Part shown: positions 7,401 to 7,967 of the stretch, in pieces
Layout: the number at the start of each line of letters is the position of its first letter
Position numbering within the stretch: the stretch's first letter is position 1
Origin: an uncultured Lachnospiraceae bacterium
GTDB taxonomy: Bacteria; Bacillota; Clostridia; Lachnospirales; Lachnospiraceae
NCBI GenBank assembly: GCA_910585395.1
Contig: CAJUCK010000089.1
Coordinates: 1 to 7,967 of the forward strand
Reading direction: 5' to 3'
Length of the DNA stretch: 7,967 nucleotides
Made by a program: the position numbers and the translations under genes
Notes under the pieces: generated by a model
The model's input: only the letters and a program-made list of their open reading frames with translations
What the model was told of the DNA's origin: nothing
The model's database searches: none

Positions 7401-7967
7401 ACTGGGCAGCAGACGGTACGCCGATTTTGAAAATGACTTATGACGACGAACTTACAGCATCTAACCAGACTGTAAAAGTAAAGGTAACCGTCAAAGAAAA
7501 AGCTTCAACACCTACAACACCGACTAATCCTGACGTTCCGTCAGTAAGCAGCTTAAAGCTGAATGTCAAGAAGCTGACTCTCGGTGTAAAAGAGAAATTT
7601 ACATTGAAGGCAACAGTGGTTCCTAAGGCAGCTGCAAAGGCTAGCTATGTGTCCAACAAGCCTGGCACTGTATCAGTGGGAGCATCAAATGGCAAACTTA
7701 CCGCGAAGAAAATAGGTAAGGCAGTGATTACGGTAACTGCAGGAAACAAAACAGTAAAAATTAACGTAACAGTGAAGAAGGCGCCTGACAAGAAAGCAAA
7801 GGTGACTTTAAAGAAGAAGAATGTAACAATGAAACTGAAAGGAAAAAATAAGACATTCCAGATCAGCCCCAAGGTTTCCGGCAAATACGGAAGCGCAACC
7901 TTTAAGTATACGATTGACAAGAAGGGCAAGAAGGCTGTCAAAGTGGATGCAAACGGAAAAGTAACTG
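4421..7967 (+). CDS. Secreted multidomain GH43 enzyme, paralogue of the preceding gene; 3' end cut by the window
   Basis: The frame is open without a stop for 1182 codons to the window edge. Residues 1-30 form a signal peptide (cleavage likely VSA-A). Residues about 39-291 resemble a LamG-like lectin domain, unlike that of the preceding gene in detail. Next come one Big_2-like domain (about 294-383), a degenerate propeller-like module (about 384-545), a Big_4 domain (about 546-617; TYTDG) and a short acidic linker. The GH43 propeller (about 641-1012) keeps Asp655 in MADP, WAPE at 738-741, Asp813 in LDMT, Glu875 in NEGP, His940 in GPGHNS and His987 in RHAR. A Thr/Pro-rich linker (about 1028-1044) leads to one lysine-rich Big_2 domain and most of another. 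By comparison with the preceding protein, only some 25-30 residues should be missing. Role: extracellular or envelope-associated cleavage of arabinose- or xylose-containing glycans, with a different binding front end. It has its own promoter. Family call strong; substrate inferred. Confidence 0.88.
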   Translation, partial: MKGKFLKTGISMMLASAMMVTSIPAGSVSAAGNAEKATPILDSAIVTYDFDDWSAKEGDNTKLVNGDKEILLEAFGDCKEPELKENTARGKVLNLFEQGAPDNGVDNRGDALLPENPFAGKPIDNGFTLSFWTKTTGSVGGNRTLVDFEVAPATTGRAGTLALSQSMLWWNITDQKANTFTDFNIGNLKLEKENGWKMVTMALTSEGITFYSNGEKITHTLNGTPDYEEIVKELAGASDICDDPAKTKVRLGASMAKYWVGAGAWIDDVSFFDKALSDEEVASLYQETYVETPTVNGIVIMGPNKVNEGNSIKLTAQLIPEDASDIGSKTVTWEVANPDILSVSSSGKVTTKAPGQTTVTARVKDTEFVSEPFEIEVIGAQDSLESGKRYLTVYSTTKAFYASTGNLEQETRSVYMAVSNDGKKFEVLNNGGGVIFAKKGDKQLTVPKIYKNEGKFTVVAEDVNTAKGLHIFTSEDGVHYYDENMAATYGETIPVLKKDNFELLLNGENILKTDSSITLGNAVELTEAEYNYIVDKLGNVVNTGLETVADVTVNQGDNILDTLKAQRPSVNATYTDGSTQKFNINWNDALSGKDLSKPGVYELTGKVEQTKYLNKLKEINGSQLDEDNPENVNPDDEATGKVYFDETKFVEGMADPMIYWDEVTGYYYMTGSYFPEDADQDKLPGDKISNYDRVVLRRGRTLEELQSRKNQVTIWKAGNQEYEANNGQKMNNGQRFIWAPEIHRIGNKWVVYFTEAHGDTWLIYCHALVLDGNKDPYETALESHDQKSQWTDYQMRTDKGGVTGAITKDFCLDMTYFKDAVNGQSYVSWASKAAGNSDIYIAKVNENEPWKLDSDIVLLTTPEYGWECVRYVVNEGPTVLQKDGNIFLCYSASGTGSEYAIGMMSAKAGTDLLDVKNSWTKNPYPLLTSRDVSGEEGPGHNSFTVDKDGNAIFVYHARPTSHNYKKCVWDGTTSKYDDDPLQDPCRHARLKRVHWAADGTPILKMTYDDELTASNQTVKVKVTVKEKASTPTTPTNPDVPSVSSLKLNVKKLTLGVKEKFTLKATVVPKAAAKASYVSNKPGTVSVGASNGKLTAKKIGKAVITVTAGNKTVKINVTVKKAPDKKAKVTLKKKNVTMKLKGKNKTFQISPKVSGKYGSATFKYTIDKKGKKAVKVDANGKVT
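7389..7453 (+). repeat. Paralogous block at the end of the GH43 domain, shared with 3218-3282
   Basis: Partner of 3218-3282, with 58 of 65 bases matching and the first 19 identical. Most of the single differences in the first 47 bases are third-position changes that leave the protein unchanged. Confidence 0.75.

Noticed and set aside
7645..7941. Minus-strand open frame opposite the second Big_2 tail
   Set aside because: Same effect: it mirrors the lysine/valine-rich Big_2 codons and resembles the shadow frame opposite the first gene's tail.

Overview
The window looks like part of a carbohydrate-degradation locus from a gut-type Clostridia, most likely Lachnospiraceae. That is inferred from very large secreted enzymes with stacked Ig-like domains, lysine-rich Big_2 C-terminal tails of the 'KKxGKAxITV' kind, strong AAGGAGG ribosome binding sites and moderate-to-low GC. 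No rRNA, tRNA, integrase or other lineage marker is present, so the assignment is not firm.

All coding is on the + strand and consists of three consecutive genes with related C-terminal ends. Bases 1-54 are the last 17 codons and stop of an upstream gene. A stem-loop without a T-tract (59-90) and a good RBS (105-111) lead into a complete 1320-residue secreted glycoside hydrolase family 43 (GH43) enzyme (118-4080). Its layout is signal peptide, LamG-like domain, two atrophied Ig domains, a degenerate propeller-like module, a Big_4 domain, the GH43 catalytic propeller and three Big_2 domains. A 340-bp intergenic region follows, holding a long nested hairpin terminator (4114-4213), an extended -10 promoter (4353-4361), a 10-bp direct repeat and an RBS. 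The last gene (4421 to the window edge) is a paralogous secreted GH43 enzyme, open for 1182 codons and cut just before its expected C-terminus.

Both enzymes keep the GH43 catalytic residues (Asp base, Asp pKa modulator, Glu acid) and the late GPGHNS motif, so both are probably active exported hydrolases acting on arabinose- or xylose-containing plant polysaccharide. They differ strongly in their N-terminal halves, which suggests related catalysis aimed at different polymers or decorations. Neither sequence seen here has an LPxTG sorting signal in its C-terminal part (the second lacks its last residues). The lysine-rich Big_2 tails may hold the enzymes at the cell envelope.

The most notable points are the exact 54-nt identity between the upstream gene's 3' end and that of the complete gene, ending one base past the stop codon; the degenerate propeller module present in both enzymes; and the large nested hairpin between the two genes. 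I found no CRISPR array, mobile-element gene, RNA gene or evidence of a new kind of system.
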